In this document: in pieces, positions 43,433 to 56,530 of the stretch
Numbering within the stretch: the stretch's first letter is position 1
Layout of the letters: every line of letters begins with the position of its first letter
Assembly: GCF_932526225.1 (NCBI RefSeq)
Contig: NC_064044.1
Location: 12,724,084 to 12,788,083 of the forward strand
Length of the DNA: 64,000 nt
Direction: 5' to 3'
Source of the DNA: Nematostella vectensis
Lineage: Eukaryota > Cnidaria > Anthozoa > Actiniaria > Edwardsiidae
Notes under the pieces: generated by a model
What the model saw: the letters and a program-made list of their open reading frames with translations, nothing else
What the model was told of the DNA's origin: nothing
Database searches by the model: none
Made by a program: the position numbers and the translations under genes

Positions 43433-46400
43433 GGTAAAAATGTAATTATCTTTAGCACCCAGGTTCCCTTCGTAGTCCCAGAGTCTCCATCGTAGCTAAT
43501 TTGAGTCTTCGAGTCTTCTGGCAAGAGCCCTAGAGTCTTTTTTTTTAATGAAATACTATTTCTGGAACGTAGAGCCACAGATGAACACCACATACTAGGG
43601 ATAGCTCGAACTCTTCTTTTTTTCCGATTTTCCTTGGAAATGGACATAATTTTAAGTCATGTTGTATCGCTCAAACTTTATTCTCTAAATATGCACATTT
43701 TAGCAGCTGATACCATGCCCGTACCAAGGCTTTTCTCTTGGGGGGGGGGGGGGGGGAGGTAGACTCTGGGAAAAGGCAACCTAATTTTTCGGCGGGTGGG
43801 GAGGGGGGGGAGGGCACGGGCTTGGATACGTTTTTATCAGTTGACACTAATTTTTGGTTTTTCAGAATGTCGTTCAACCACTCTTTTGCCATTGCTTGTC
43901 ATTGCTAATCATTAAAAACGAAACGGTTTATTCGCAAAACTTAAAAATAACAATTAAAGAATGAAGCCCGATAACTTATTATTTACGATTTTTGATTAGA
44001 ATCATCTTGGTTACCCGTTTGAATTACCGGATGTAAATGGTGCTTTGTGTGACTGTGCATGGAACGGGCGCGCGGCGTCATGGCCTTCTTTATAACGGTC
44101 TTGTACTCTAACTTGTCCATATGGTTAGGGTCCCCGAGGTTTTGTATTCATTACAAAAACCTTATCAAGGTCGGCTAATTCCTTAATTTGTTTCCTTTCT
44201 CTCGCCACATTAGTGAGAAGATAAGAACCGATACCAGTAATAATGTTTTTTGATGAGAGGATTGTCGGCAATTTCGACCTTTTATCTCGAGTCAACACAC
44301 ATGTTTCGGCTGGCCTGGTTGCATTGTACATGGGTTAATTCGTTAAAAGGAAACCGATGCTTTTAACTAACGAAGGGTAAGTTTGTTATTAATTTAGCGC
44401 GGATGATGTTTTGACGTTTCTGATAATTTTGTTATCAAGGTGCGGCCGATATATTGGAAAAGTTAAATGGTTGTTGGATACTATTTACTAAAATTGGGCA
44501 ATGAAATTTTTGCACGTTTAAGGGGCTTTTGGGGGGTCATTCAACATTTTTATTTGTGAACTTGTGATAGACACATGAATTGCTTTCTAGAATGTTATAC
44601 AATCAAGATTATGCATGAATTGAATAGTAGAAATTCGCTATTTGCCCTTTTCTAGCGTATAAACCGACTTAAAAGTTTTTATTTTTTTGTATTAGTGTAA
44701 TGAAAGGTAAAGATACAAGACACTATCATCGTAAAATAATTTTAATATTATTTTCGTTTTTTTACAAAACTTGACTCGAATTGCTTTCTTCTGCGCCACT
44801 ATTGCTACAGTTTGTTATATGCGTGAATAATAGAAACTGCAAAGTTTTATGTTGAGACGAAAAGAGATCACGCTACAAAGCAGATAAAAAGGTTACTATT
44901 ACAATGTACTGCACGCGTCGTATTGCGGAACCCGAACTGAGAAGCTCTTGTTACTTCTGGTATCTGGAGAGGTTATAGAGAAAGACACAGAGATAGAATG
45001 TGAAATTACAGAGGTACTTTTAAACGTAGCCCCAAGAACAACCGCCTAATAAGAACACCAAGGTCCAAATAAAAGAAGATTCTATACATTTTCTGTGAAG
45101 TGTGCCCTGGTTAATTAGGACAACCCGTAATTGAAAACACTTCTGTGTTCCAATGCCTTCGTGTTTAACGGGGTTCCATAGTACTAATTGCTTATGCTTA
45201 TAGAAGACGTTTTACACATTGTTTGCATTAACAAAAGGCCACAGTTGTTGCAAATCCAGACATCATGTAAAAAAAAAAGACAAAGTACAATTAGATTAAC
45301 ACAACGGCAGGGTATGAGACGACTTGATTTATGAGCGTGTGGACATGCGTTACTCTCAAGTTGTCGCGTGTGTCTTTCACATTGCTAAGCGTTATTTTCA
45401 TTTCAAGCATTTACAGCGACCAAAGGAAGGTTGCGGTACAAGTCACAAGTGGATGATTGACAGACTGACATCGAAGAAAAAGTGTGATTTATAGCGTCGT
45501 GGTGAAAGGTATTCTAAACCCTCCTTTCTTCTGCCCAGTCACCTTAAAACAGGAAGGCCATGCTAAACATTTCGTGTAGTCAAACAGTCTGTTACTTATC
45601 GTATGAACTCTAGGGCGAAGTGAGGTCGAGAGCATACAATGCCAATGGCATCGTGTCTTTTCCCTCAAACATAACGCGGACGATTTACGTTACTAATAAG
45701 CGCTAACTTTATCTTTGTTTCTGATGGTTGTGGTTTTACAAGTTAATTATATATAAGGTTGGAAAGTCCATCCTTTTTAAGCTAAAGAGGCGTTTGTAAG
45801 TGATGATAGCATAGATAGTTTATGCTTTTAGGTGAAGTAGCCAAAATATGTCTGGCACTTGGCGAAATGATTGATGGCTTTTGACGAGAGATGTCTCCTG
45901 ATAGACGCTCGCGCGACTATGCGGCGAGTAGTTTTGGCGGGAAATTATGGATTTACCAATCTTACGCCAAAAAAATAACACCCTTTTTAACCCTACCCCA
46001 ACAATATTTTAACAGACGAATAAAATTCTTTCTATTGATGAGAAATATCGTAATCTCCATCATAATTAACAAACATTTAGTTTGCCTGCTAATAATCACA
46101 CCATTTCCTCTTCATTAACAAATAAATATTTACATTTCAGAAAAACAGTCATGTCTAGACAAGAAATTGCCAGAGTTGACAAGTATTTTATATGTGATGG
46201 TCAATACAAATATTGACCAAATAAACTTGTGGTTAGCCACTGTCATTTCTAGAGCGGCACATATTTTCCCTCTGTCAACGACGGTAATAGAAATAATATG
46301 TTTTTAAAACTTTAGTCAACATTCGGCGAGATCCTTAACACATTCTCTAATCAGTGACACTTATTCGCTTTTTTTTCTATTGCCCATAACCATTCAAAAT

Positions 46401-49400
46401 AAAATGTTGTTACTTCTATGATATTATAATAAAATAACGGAATGTTAATGTCAACCCAAAAAGCATGACTTTCTTCACTTTTAAATTAAAGATGACTAGC
46501 ATTCGAGATAAATAGATATAAAAGATGTAAGAGATATAAGATGTAGAACATTTGTTATCTTTGGGATGTAAATAGGCACACAAACATTAGTTCGCTTTAC
46601 TTTTCACTCTAACAATGACATCCACTTAGAACTTGTTGGCAGAAGGACAAAGCTATGACGTCATTAACATCACAAGACATCTTTAGGGTAAAGGCTGCAG
46701 GAGGTTGAGAGCTTTCGACGTGCTTTTTTTTATCTTTTTTCACCAAGTTTACAGACGTCCAATAAGATGCCCTTGACATAGGGGTAGAAATACACTTGTA
46801 AAATTGCTTAGAAGAGCGTGCATAAAACATATGGCTCTTCAGCACAGGGAGCTCTTCAAATTCCCAAAGAACCCTCTTAAAACATAATATACCGTCTTCA
46901 ATTGAGCTGAAAAATTAATCAAAATTAAAAAGGTGATGACTTTGACAAGAGCCCCGCAGAAAAATAGGCACTCTAGATAGCATTTATGCAATGTTCTCGG
47001 TACATTTGAGCTAGACGTTATAGGATTGGTCCAATCCCTAGACGCGCCAAATTCAATACAAGAAAATGCTTTAGACAAGGCATGCTTGTTTTCTTACTAC
47101 TTCCCTGAAATGACTAAAGTTTATAGAAAGCCTTTTGTTTCCAAAAATAAATGTTTTATAAAAAGAACTGTTGTTCTTTAATGCAAGGATAGGAAAATAG
47201 AATTTTGCAATTTCGGTGCTAATGTTGATAATGTTCCTGGCTTCGCTCGTAAAAAAATGGAAAAAAATTATAATGATTATTTTCTTTAAAAGAGTTCTTT
47301 TTACTGAGCATTTACTACAGGCGCATGGGTTTTATGCGTCAATTTGCACGCGTTCCTTCATTTCCTGTCGCCCCAAACGCAAGGTTAAGAGGCCCTCCAT
47401 GTTGAGAAAGTGCTCGAGTTGCCTTATTTCACACAAAATCAACGCCGCTACTTGAACCTATTGTCATTATTAACATCGACATAAAGTACTGGCATAATGC
47501 TATAATACCAACTCAGACGAAAACTATCATTTACGTGTTCGCCATAAGGCACGAGAGGAGAGTTCGTCAACGACAAAGCTCGCCAGCGACGTGTTAGCGA
47601 CTACAGTAAATAAAGGCTCTATGGATGAGCGCCCTCGTGTGAGCGACCTGATTTAAAATAACAACAATGGCAATTCTAAACACACGTTTCAATATTAACC
47701 ATATAAACTCTGTGAGTTGTAAGCCTCTCGTAAGAAAATGCCGTATCTAGTGACCACCTCCGCTAGCGACAGCAAAGGGGGGATTCTAATCCCTTACGCT
47801 TCTCGACCGCCAGTTCTGATAACAACCATTTATTTATTCCGAGATGGCGTACGAGAGCATTTGATTGTATACGTGAAAAGCAGCTGCGCTTTCTGCACAG
47901 AGCTTGTGCCTGTTAATGGTCATGGCCTTGGTTCCTTGTAAGTATGTTTGACCTCAAGCTGATACTACTGGTTGATTAGAGAGAGATGAGAGACGAAGTT
48001 GCTAGCCTTGCGAAGCCTTTACAAAAAAGCGTAATTCTAAAGTATTAGGAATCCAGTTTTCGCAACCTTACAAATATTACAAAGATGAATTAAAATCGGT
48101 ACTTTTGAAGACTGTTTAATTCAGTCGAATAGCTTAGTCTACATTTTTTGTTATTGAAACTTGATACTATAAAAGGAGGATTTGAGGGAGGGTGGAGGGA
48201 GGAACCATGGAAGTTGCCGGGTGTGTGGCTTTAGTTTATCAATTCTTTATTCTGGTTTTGTGATATCCCTCGGCGAAGAAATAATAAATCTCTCTCTGTG
48301 AGGCTCCAATGTTCTTAGTACGAGTCTTGGTAAACACTTGGCAGTGCTGATGAGACCAGTTAGTGTAGCCAACCATATAACAAGGCTTATACGTGACTCC
48401 TGGGTTATGCCATGGGGTTACGACTTTTAGTTTAAAGCATAGGGTGGAGCATAGGGTGAAAGCCGTATAATCTTGGACCTTCGGCTCGTTTAATAAAAAG
48501 CAAGTCATAGCCTTATGACTTAGCATTTCGACCTGACCTTGAACTTGATACAGGTATCATTGCACTCTATAATAGTCGTCTACTCGTGACAAGACATGTT
48601 AAAGGTTCTTTCGATGTGTGAACCAGGCTTTCATTCACTCAATGTCTTTCTACTTCACGGGTTTTACATTATCGGGGGAATATTCAAGAATTGCGCGCTA
48701 TGCCTGTAGAATCACAGTGTGTTGGGAATTTAAAGGTTTTAAATTCGCTGTCGAAGGTTTAAGTAGAGGTCAAGACCGCGACCTTCGCGCTGTTAACGCA
48801 TGCACGACCTCACGTCCACACTATCGCACTAATGCCGCAGATTTAGGGCGCGGAGTTCGCGGGTAATCTGCTAATAATTGCATCAAGGCTTATGTATTAT
48901 TACAAAAAGAGCTTTCCTAATACGTACTTAATTATACTAACTTCAGCAAGGCTATGCGACAGTTCTCTATCTTAAATCTAAACAATACACGATGCGACAG
49001 ACTTGGCTGTTCATCATAGCGACAATTTCACTCTTTGGGAGCTAAAGAAACTTCCTAATTAACGGGGCCCTTGTAGTGGGTTGGATTTTACCAATACATA
49101 TATGAAATTTCTTTTTAATTTGTGCATTTTCTTATGTGATTAAAAGAGTATCTCGAGATCAAGGTTTTACTCTGGGACGATCGGATTTTCTCGCACCGTT
49201 TTAAATAGATGACGCGATTTGATTTTTACAAGAGACGTGGTAGTTTTTTTGTACTTTATTATATACAGGGGAGCTTCAATAAGTTACAAGAAATGACACT
49301 CAAAGAAATATAAGATCAATATAATAAGAGGAACTCACAAAGGAAGTGCATTAGAGAACTAGGTGTTTTCTTGGTCGCTTCAAAGAACAAGACGAAACAA

Positions 49401-51832
49401 ATATATTATATCCATAATGGCACCCCAAAATGCCAACGGCAATTTGCAAAGCCCTAAAGCTCAGTCATCTATTGATTTGACACTTGATCCTATTCGCTCT
49501 CCTAGCATTTAAGGTACCAATTATAAGATTATTGGCCCGGTGCGCCAAACGTTCAATCTGTTGACTCAGTAAATTGCAATGAAAAGTGTTTGCGAACGGA
49601 ACAATTTATGCTATGGTTTGTGTTTGACTAGTGAACGGAATTCATGTCGAAGCTGAGTCCTTATGCCGGCGCCGTTATCATGGCTGTTAGAGCTTATATT
49701 GTAGTCTTTTATACCGGACGGTTAGTATGTCAGAGGCCACGGCATTGTATTGTCTGCGCAATAGGAAGCGTGTATCATATGATGCGTTCGCCAAATATCT
49801 TCACGTTTTCAAATACGTTTAATAGCGTAACGGATACTTCGCTTTTGGTATCAGATAAAGATAGTCAGACAGTCCTTTACCAGGGCACCAAATCCCTAGT
49901 GTAACATTTTCAAATTTCATCACAATTCGATGATTTTTCTTTCAATAAATTATCGCCGGTCAAACACCTCTCAGCGGATGCGTGTGTTCCCCCTTGCCTG
50001 CAAAGCTACCCGCGCTCGCTTTGGCATTTGGCGGGAAAATATAGCTATTCAGAAATGCGCGAAGCAAATCGATCAAAGTCTTGTTGATTGTACTCTAAGC
50101 ATCTGCATATTCACAATTGAGTAGATCTGTATGATAATAAATACTCAGACCACCGCGACTCTACGTGAGTAAATTTTGCATTGATCAATTGTTTATGCGC
50201 AAGTTTTATACACAAACGGGCAGTCACGCAACACAGGAGGTCGATTTTCACCTAATAAAAAAAAGTTACACTTGAAGAAATTATGATTCAGTTAACTTTG
50301 TCCACATTTATAAATTTCTCTTTGAACCATTTAATATATTGTGTTTTTTGTAATAATTCAAGTGTCAGTTTCCGGATAAACTTGTGAACCGCATAGTATG
50401 AAAACCTTTTGTGTTTGAAATTTATTGGATTTTTCTTGGCATTTTTTTGGTCCAATAATAGTTTGTTTTTCAATTGTGTATGCTTTTCATCTTTAATTCT
50501 TGTTCTCGCTGTAAGAGCTCTTCTTTTGCAGAGTTTTGAGCTTATGATAAGGGAATTAAAAAAAAAAAGATGTAGCTATTTGATTAATTGAGTCAAGTCT
50601 TTAATGCTACTCTAATTGAAGAGAAAACAAAACATGTCTGATAGTAAAGCTCCCATCCCTAGGGAGAAACAGGGTAATTGAAAATATAAACAAATGGGTT
50701 GTGAGGACGATAATCTACAGTCTAAAAAACACTAAAGTAACCACTTTGATGTTTTGTTTATTGCGACCTTCTAAAGTCAACGTATAATAGTTACAGAAAA
50801 TGGATTAATTTATGCTAATATTAAGTAATACTAGAAGCAGTTATGTGTGAATTTTTGTTCTAAAGTGCGTAGTAGATATCATTACGAGCGTTTTCATCTT
50901 AGCTCAGCACCATTTCAATTTTCATCTCTTTCTTATTAAAATATTTTTCTCCTGAGGCAAATACCTTAACCACAGTTGTCTGATACAAAACACACGTCTC
51001 TCGTTTTTCATGGGTTTCACCAGTTTGGCGAGTCAGCAAAAAATAAACTTTGAGACAATTAAGCGGCGGAGGGCAAAATGTTCCAGAGACCATCCAATAA
51101 AGACTTTCAAGAACTCGATGGTTTGATTTCTTAAACACTGTCGCTATGTACGCCATTGCGTCACCGGCTTAACCCAAGCGTAAGGCTGTTATGATTTGTA
51201 GCTACCGTTTTGAAAAGTTCAAGACCCTTACACAAAAACCCAATAACTATCAGAACAACTCAAGCAAATTGATTTTTGTTAAAATGTGAAATAAAGATGA
51301 AAAAAAAAGAAAAATGAAAGCGATTAAACTTGAAAGCGCTCGTAAAGTTTTGTCTCTCATAGAACGAAAGATAAAATTCTAACCAGCAATGATAAAATCT
51401 ATACCTATTACGCAAATTACAGCTTTTGTATATTATATTAAAGTTGCTTATTTAAAGCAGGATTTTCTTTGCCGCGTATTGCGACTTCGTTTTGCTATAT
51501 ACATGACCTAATACTAATACTACTATCCCGTAGGCAAGGTCTACGAAATCTCTAAAACTTGGCTTGTATTTCTAAATAAAGGATATGATATTACGCGTAT
51601 GGAAATACATTTATGGTGCTTGTTGATGGCTTGAAATTAAAATTTGCTACAAATAGTTGTAACCTCGCGCCTACAACTAAATTTGTACATGTTCTAAATT
51701 TTCTAGAAAATTGACTTTCTACAAAATATTGACCGATAACCTCTATATTTCTGAAATAACTTTTGAAGTTGATTCTACGGCGTTGATAATCTTGAAGTAC
51801 TTTTAAGTGTACTGCTTTCATCTTAACGAATA

Positions 51833-54320
51833 CTATTGAACTTGCGGTTGGGCGATAAACTCGTATTGCGCCGGGAAAAAATGCTGAGTGGGAACTGTTG
51901 GATTCACGGGCCCTGGGAACGTGAATGTTGGAGTTACCGGTGAATTCGTCGGTGGAGGAGACTGAGGTAGCGTTTGCACGTATGTAGGCTGCGGTGAATA
52001 GCAGTATGGGTCGTAGACGGCGTTAAAAACGACGGCAGTTCCTCCGCCATAGTCGATATAGAAAGGTTGTATCGTCTGAACCTGTGGCGCAACACCATTA
52101 GGTGATTGAGGGCCGGGTGGGATAACCGTTAAAGGGCTTCCCGATAGCGTTGGCGCGGACTGGGTTGGTGAGTACATTGGTGTGTAAAGATACTGCTGCG
52201 CTGGCGATCTGTGAACAAACAAGACACGTCTTTGTGAACCTGATGGGATGTTCTGCGTTGCAGATGTGAAGTTATACAGATGTTAGGCATAACTACTCGA
52301 ACTAAACCATGAACGATAATCGCAACTCAGCAAGAATACTTAGTATTAAGATGACTATACAGATGTTGCTACACAGATGTGTGAAAGACCGGTCGTGCTA
52401 AGTACTTAAAATATCACATTTGGAGAGTGCTAAATACGATGTGATAAAAGGCTTACGTCCCCCCACCCCTTTAAATTTGCGCGCTTACTATAATAATGTT
52501 ACCCTTTTATAAACGCTCGGAAATTAAAAGAAGAATGCTAACAGTGTATTCACAAAGCAACTACGCAAAAATGCATTAATAGAATAATATTCTTACGAGT
52601 GTATCGTAACTTTTTTTATTTACAGTGTTTTTATTTTCTCGACCGCGCGCTACCATTTGGGAGATAAAAATGCAAACTAATCTGACGACTCAATGCCAAA
52701 ACATAGAAATTCCTAAACAGGACGCAGAATGTGCGGAGTCAGACGTTATAGTAATAATTCTTTCTTTTTTTCTCTCTGTTGATGAGGTGATTCTCGTGGC
52801 ATGTGACAAGTTGTCATCGGGATAATGATCTGGTGAACTTTGTCGAGAAGAAGGTTTGATGGATGTCAGAAGCCGGGCGAAGTAATGGTTTACGGGGCGT
52901 AATCACACTCATTAGGCATGCAGATATAACGAGGGAAATAAACTAACGACTCCAGCCTATTGTTTAACTGTATTACTACTCGCCTGCATAAAACACAGCA
53001 AGAAAAGTAATTAAAATTGCCCCATTAACAAATACATCTCAAGGGAAAAGCCGATTTCTCGTTTCCTCTCAGCCACACTTCATCGTACCAGTATCGCTAA
53101 AAACCGGATCTTTTTTTTTCGATCTTTTGAGTAGAAGTGTAAAATTTGTTTTGCTTGTGAAAATAACAATCAAACAAATACTATTGTTCGGGTGGAAGGC
53201 AAGTCTAAAACGGTAGTTAACGGGATACGGGTCATATTTTCGTGCAGTGCTCGAATTCCGAACCAATTGAGTTGTCAGACGCATGCACAGACCTACAAAA
53301 AGACACTAAATTAAAGTCGGATCTGCTCCGGCGCTTTTCACAGGGTTCTTGCGGCGATAAAATGCACAACGAGTTTGTAGCATTGAAAATAAAACAGCAT
53401 AAATTTAAACTAAGTCTCGTATCCCCCCATGGTGAAAAAATCGTATTTAGCTGTGTCGCTGCTTCGAGTAAATAAACTAAGAGCACTGTTAATCCAAGCA
53501 ATGAGAGACACTCACCCCACTGTAACTGCTGGACAATACGCATATGGCGAACTCGGCGGGCTACGCATCGCTAAAAGAGCAAAATATGAGTAGTTTTGAG
53601 TGTTTAATTAATAATGACCCTATGAAGTTTAGTACACATAAGTTATTTATCTTGCTAGGTCGAGGACAAAATCTTCTTGGTGTTTTGCTTGATACATTCA
53701 TTGTCAAGCGGATGTTTATATTTGACGAATTCACCAGTCGTCTCCTTCTGTACTTATGAGAAAATAAATGAATAGCCACCTTCACAGTCAAAAGTAAAAT
53801 ATTTGTGAATGGCTTAAATGGGATTCCTAGAGTAACCACTATGGTCTCCCGGTTGAATACTTCATCGTGCGTGTTTATATAGTGGCGTATTCAGGGGTAT
53901 ATAATATGGTTATTTCTTGGTACCTCTTGTAGGCTTGGGTTTAGCGCCTAGATATGCAAGATTGACATTAGCTTGTCTCCCCTCGATCATCGGCCGTTTG
54001 TTCTTGCACGCGAGCTCGGCGGCGTCTGAGGTAGCCATCGTTACCTGGATGAAAAGAATCGGGATTAGAGAAAAAAAACATCGATCAATACCTCACAGGT
54101 ACTTACAAACTCACAAATAAATACTATTCGAAACACGCAAGTAAGCCTCACTCACAAATCCATAACCCTTGGATTTCTTGGTCACACGGTCTTTAATGAC
54201 GACAGCTTCTCTGATCTCTCCAAACTGCGCGAAAAACTTTCGCAAAGCATCATCACCGGATTCGTATGGAATCCCGCCAACGAAAAGCTTAGTAAACTTG
54301 GTGTCTTGATTTCTTATCAT
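51833..54320 (-). CDS. RBM24: RBM24/RBM38-like RNA-binding protein, three exons
   Basis: Minus-strand exons 54320-54156, 54044-53924 and 52200-51833 join to 654 nt (217 residues). One RRM spans roughly residues 8-85: [20 protein letters not shown] (RNP2), then KSKGYGFV across intron 1 (RNP1), and [13 protein letters not shown]. This ending is diagnostic for the RBM24/RBM38 (SEB-4) family. The C-terminal half is Pro/Gln/Tyr-rich ([27 protein letters not shown]), like the vertebrate PYIDY segment. Family members bind GU-rich RNA and control muscle splicing and mRNA stability. Human RBM24 is about 236 residues, so length fits. ATG 54320 is preferred; an upstream in-frame GTG at 54326 is not needed. 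Confidence 0.88.
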
Positions 54321-56425
54321 GGTCACTGCTTGGTTCGACTAACTTAATGGAGTAACGGCAGTGTCCTTTTGAACTCTGAAGCGTGTAACTTGAGGCGTAG
54401 AGTTGTATGCGCTGTTGCCGCACTGCTTGGATGATCACTCTCAAAGCTAGGTCAGCGCACTTCAATGGAACGAGATGTGTACATGTCACGGAGCAAACAC
54501 GTGTATAATACGAACAGCCCCGATTCCTGTGTTTTACACACCGACTAAAAGGACTGGATTAGAATGCTAGCCAATAAACAGGAGTATTGAACTCACAGTG
54601 AATTCCTATGGGAGTTAGTAAGCGTTAATGAAGTACCATAGTAGAGGAGTTAATTAGCAAAACTAAATCCCTTGTGACAGATGGATGGACTGAGAAAAGC
54701 AAACGAATGACTGCTCGCTAATGCAGGGCGCCGGTTTCATAACATTCTAGGTCTCTCTCTAACTAAGTTAAACGCTTTAATTGCATTGCTGTGTTTACAG
54801 ATTATCATACACGTACAGTTACTATGCAAAGGCATGTGTAGTTTGCATAAGTTGTATATTTTATCTTGACTAACTAATATCATGCAAATGCCGTCACAAA
54901 ACGCCCCTACTACTTCGCAATGCCCGTCAGCTATGTAGCACTGATTTGGTTATGCGCACTGAATGTGTTTAACGTAGAGGTCTCGTTCTGGTTCCGTTTA
55001 TACGCCAAGTGGTTTATAGGGACGCAGTGATGATAGGAAAGGCGTGAAACACCAATTCAACGTCTCAGGTGTTAATTGACAAACCGAGCAAACAGAGACA
55101 CTGTGTGAGTCAACGTAAGGCGCAATACAAGAGTAAACGGCGCATTATCCGAGCCAAACAAGCAAGACAACCTCCCTACCAGACGTCTGAAAGCTTTGCC
55201 GCACGTCGCAAGATACCGAAACGCTAGTTGAACAATGCCTAAAGCTATTCACCCATTTCGAAAGTAATTTCACATATTTTATTACTACCACGAGTCTTTG
55301 TTTACATATCGTTTTAAGCACTTGTTTAAGTAAAATTCACTTCACGTCTACACAAAAGAAAAATCCGACATATTTAAGGTAGCACTGAACCATCAAAACT
55401 ACTTGGGACATTCTTTGAGAAGTTGAAAAAGACGAGTTTATTTGGTTGGAAGACAAATAATATCAAAAACTTTTTATTTGTTTGGAAAAGGTTGTCAACA
55501 TTCTATTGTTTTTACTGTATAGTTTTGTTTACTTAATTATTTTTGCCAAGAGGGGGGCTTCATCATAACAATAGCCATCGAATGAGGGAAAACAATTTAC
55601 GATCCCTTCGCAAAAAGATTAGCAACATTCTTTAACGAAGCATTTGAAATTGAATTATTTTGACAATAGAAGAGACAAAATGAATAATCCAGGATTCCTG
55701 TTCGCATTTAAGAATGGACTATAGGCGTTTTTTAACTTTGTCATGTTTTTGATTGAGTTTATTAGGATATCTTTGTTATCTGTCGATTTAATGGAAACCT
55801 ATTTCATGACGTGTTTTTCGTTAGGCTTTACCGTTAATTATCATGTGTGGGTGACTATTCATTCTCTTTAATCTTCATCTGTAGCTTGAATGATTCACAA
55901 TAATCACTTATTTGATAAGAAATTTGACGGAGTCATACTTATTAGAGGTTACCGATCATAATCACATACCGACACAAAGTGATTGATACTAAAGGCGTTG
56001 GATAGAAAGTTGCCGACAGACACACAAAACAGTATTACCCCTACAAGATTTACATACTTTACCCACAAAATTCTCAGATTCGATCATTTCTGATATCTCG
56101 AAACGAGAGAACATCCATATGATGTCTGACTTGTGGGAACCCTGCTTAAAAGGACTTTTTTATCACTGTTGTCGATTATTAAACTAAAATCTCCTTGTAC
56201 CTTAGCCTAAAGGAGTTGATAAGTAAATGTTTTTTTTTTCAATTAACTTTAATTTCTTATGGTAAATTCCGTTAACAATCAGGCAAATATTAATTGGTCG
56301 GTTTTGAAGGTAAGAAAAGCAGAAAAAAAACCCAGCCTTTTTTAATATGCAAAATAAAGGCTAGTTGCTTCTTCTGCTTGGCTAGCAAAGCACGAACAAC
56401 CTAGACCTGGGATCAAGAGATTTTG
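54321..56425. other. Upstream region of the RBM24/38-like gene
   Basis: Should hold the promoter and 5' UTR of the minus-strand RBM24/38-like gene. No TATA box or repeated motif could be assigned with confidence, and no exons were seen. Confidence 0.4.
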
Positions 56426-56530
56426 TTTATTCGAGTTGATTTGATTTTTGAGTTGCAGTTGTTTTTAGTAATATGAGCCATAATTTAAAATGTTTGTCTT
56501 TACAAAGTGTTCCTGTTAAATCTGATAATA

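Larger units (their letters stand above)
39239..51832. other. 12.6-kb gene-poor region
   Basis: Apart from R1 copy C and the arrays listed, I see no exon set with good splice sites. Short frames on the minus strand at 44125-44331 and 50899-51156 have mixed, protein-like composition but no family match and no partner exons. The region lies downstream of the RBM24/38-like gene, so distal regulatory sites or non-coding transcripts cannot be excluded. Confidence 0.4.

Noticed and set aside
43671-43892. Minus-strand frame with Pro runs
   Set aside because: Pro runs come from G homopolymers on the other strand, which are also prone to sequencing error.
44125-44331. 68-codon minus-strand frame of protein-like composition
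   Set aside because: No family recognised, no splice sites or partner exons; length is within chance expectation.
49419-49515. 31-codon frame MAPQNANGNLQSPKAQSS
   Set aside because: Good start context but too short to separate from chance without conservation data.
50899-51156. 85-codon minus-strand frame starting MAYIATVFKK
   Set aside because: No recognised domain or supporting exons; kept only as a remark in the gene-poor region.
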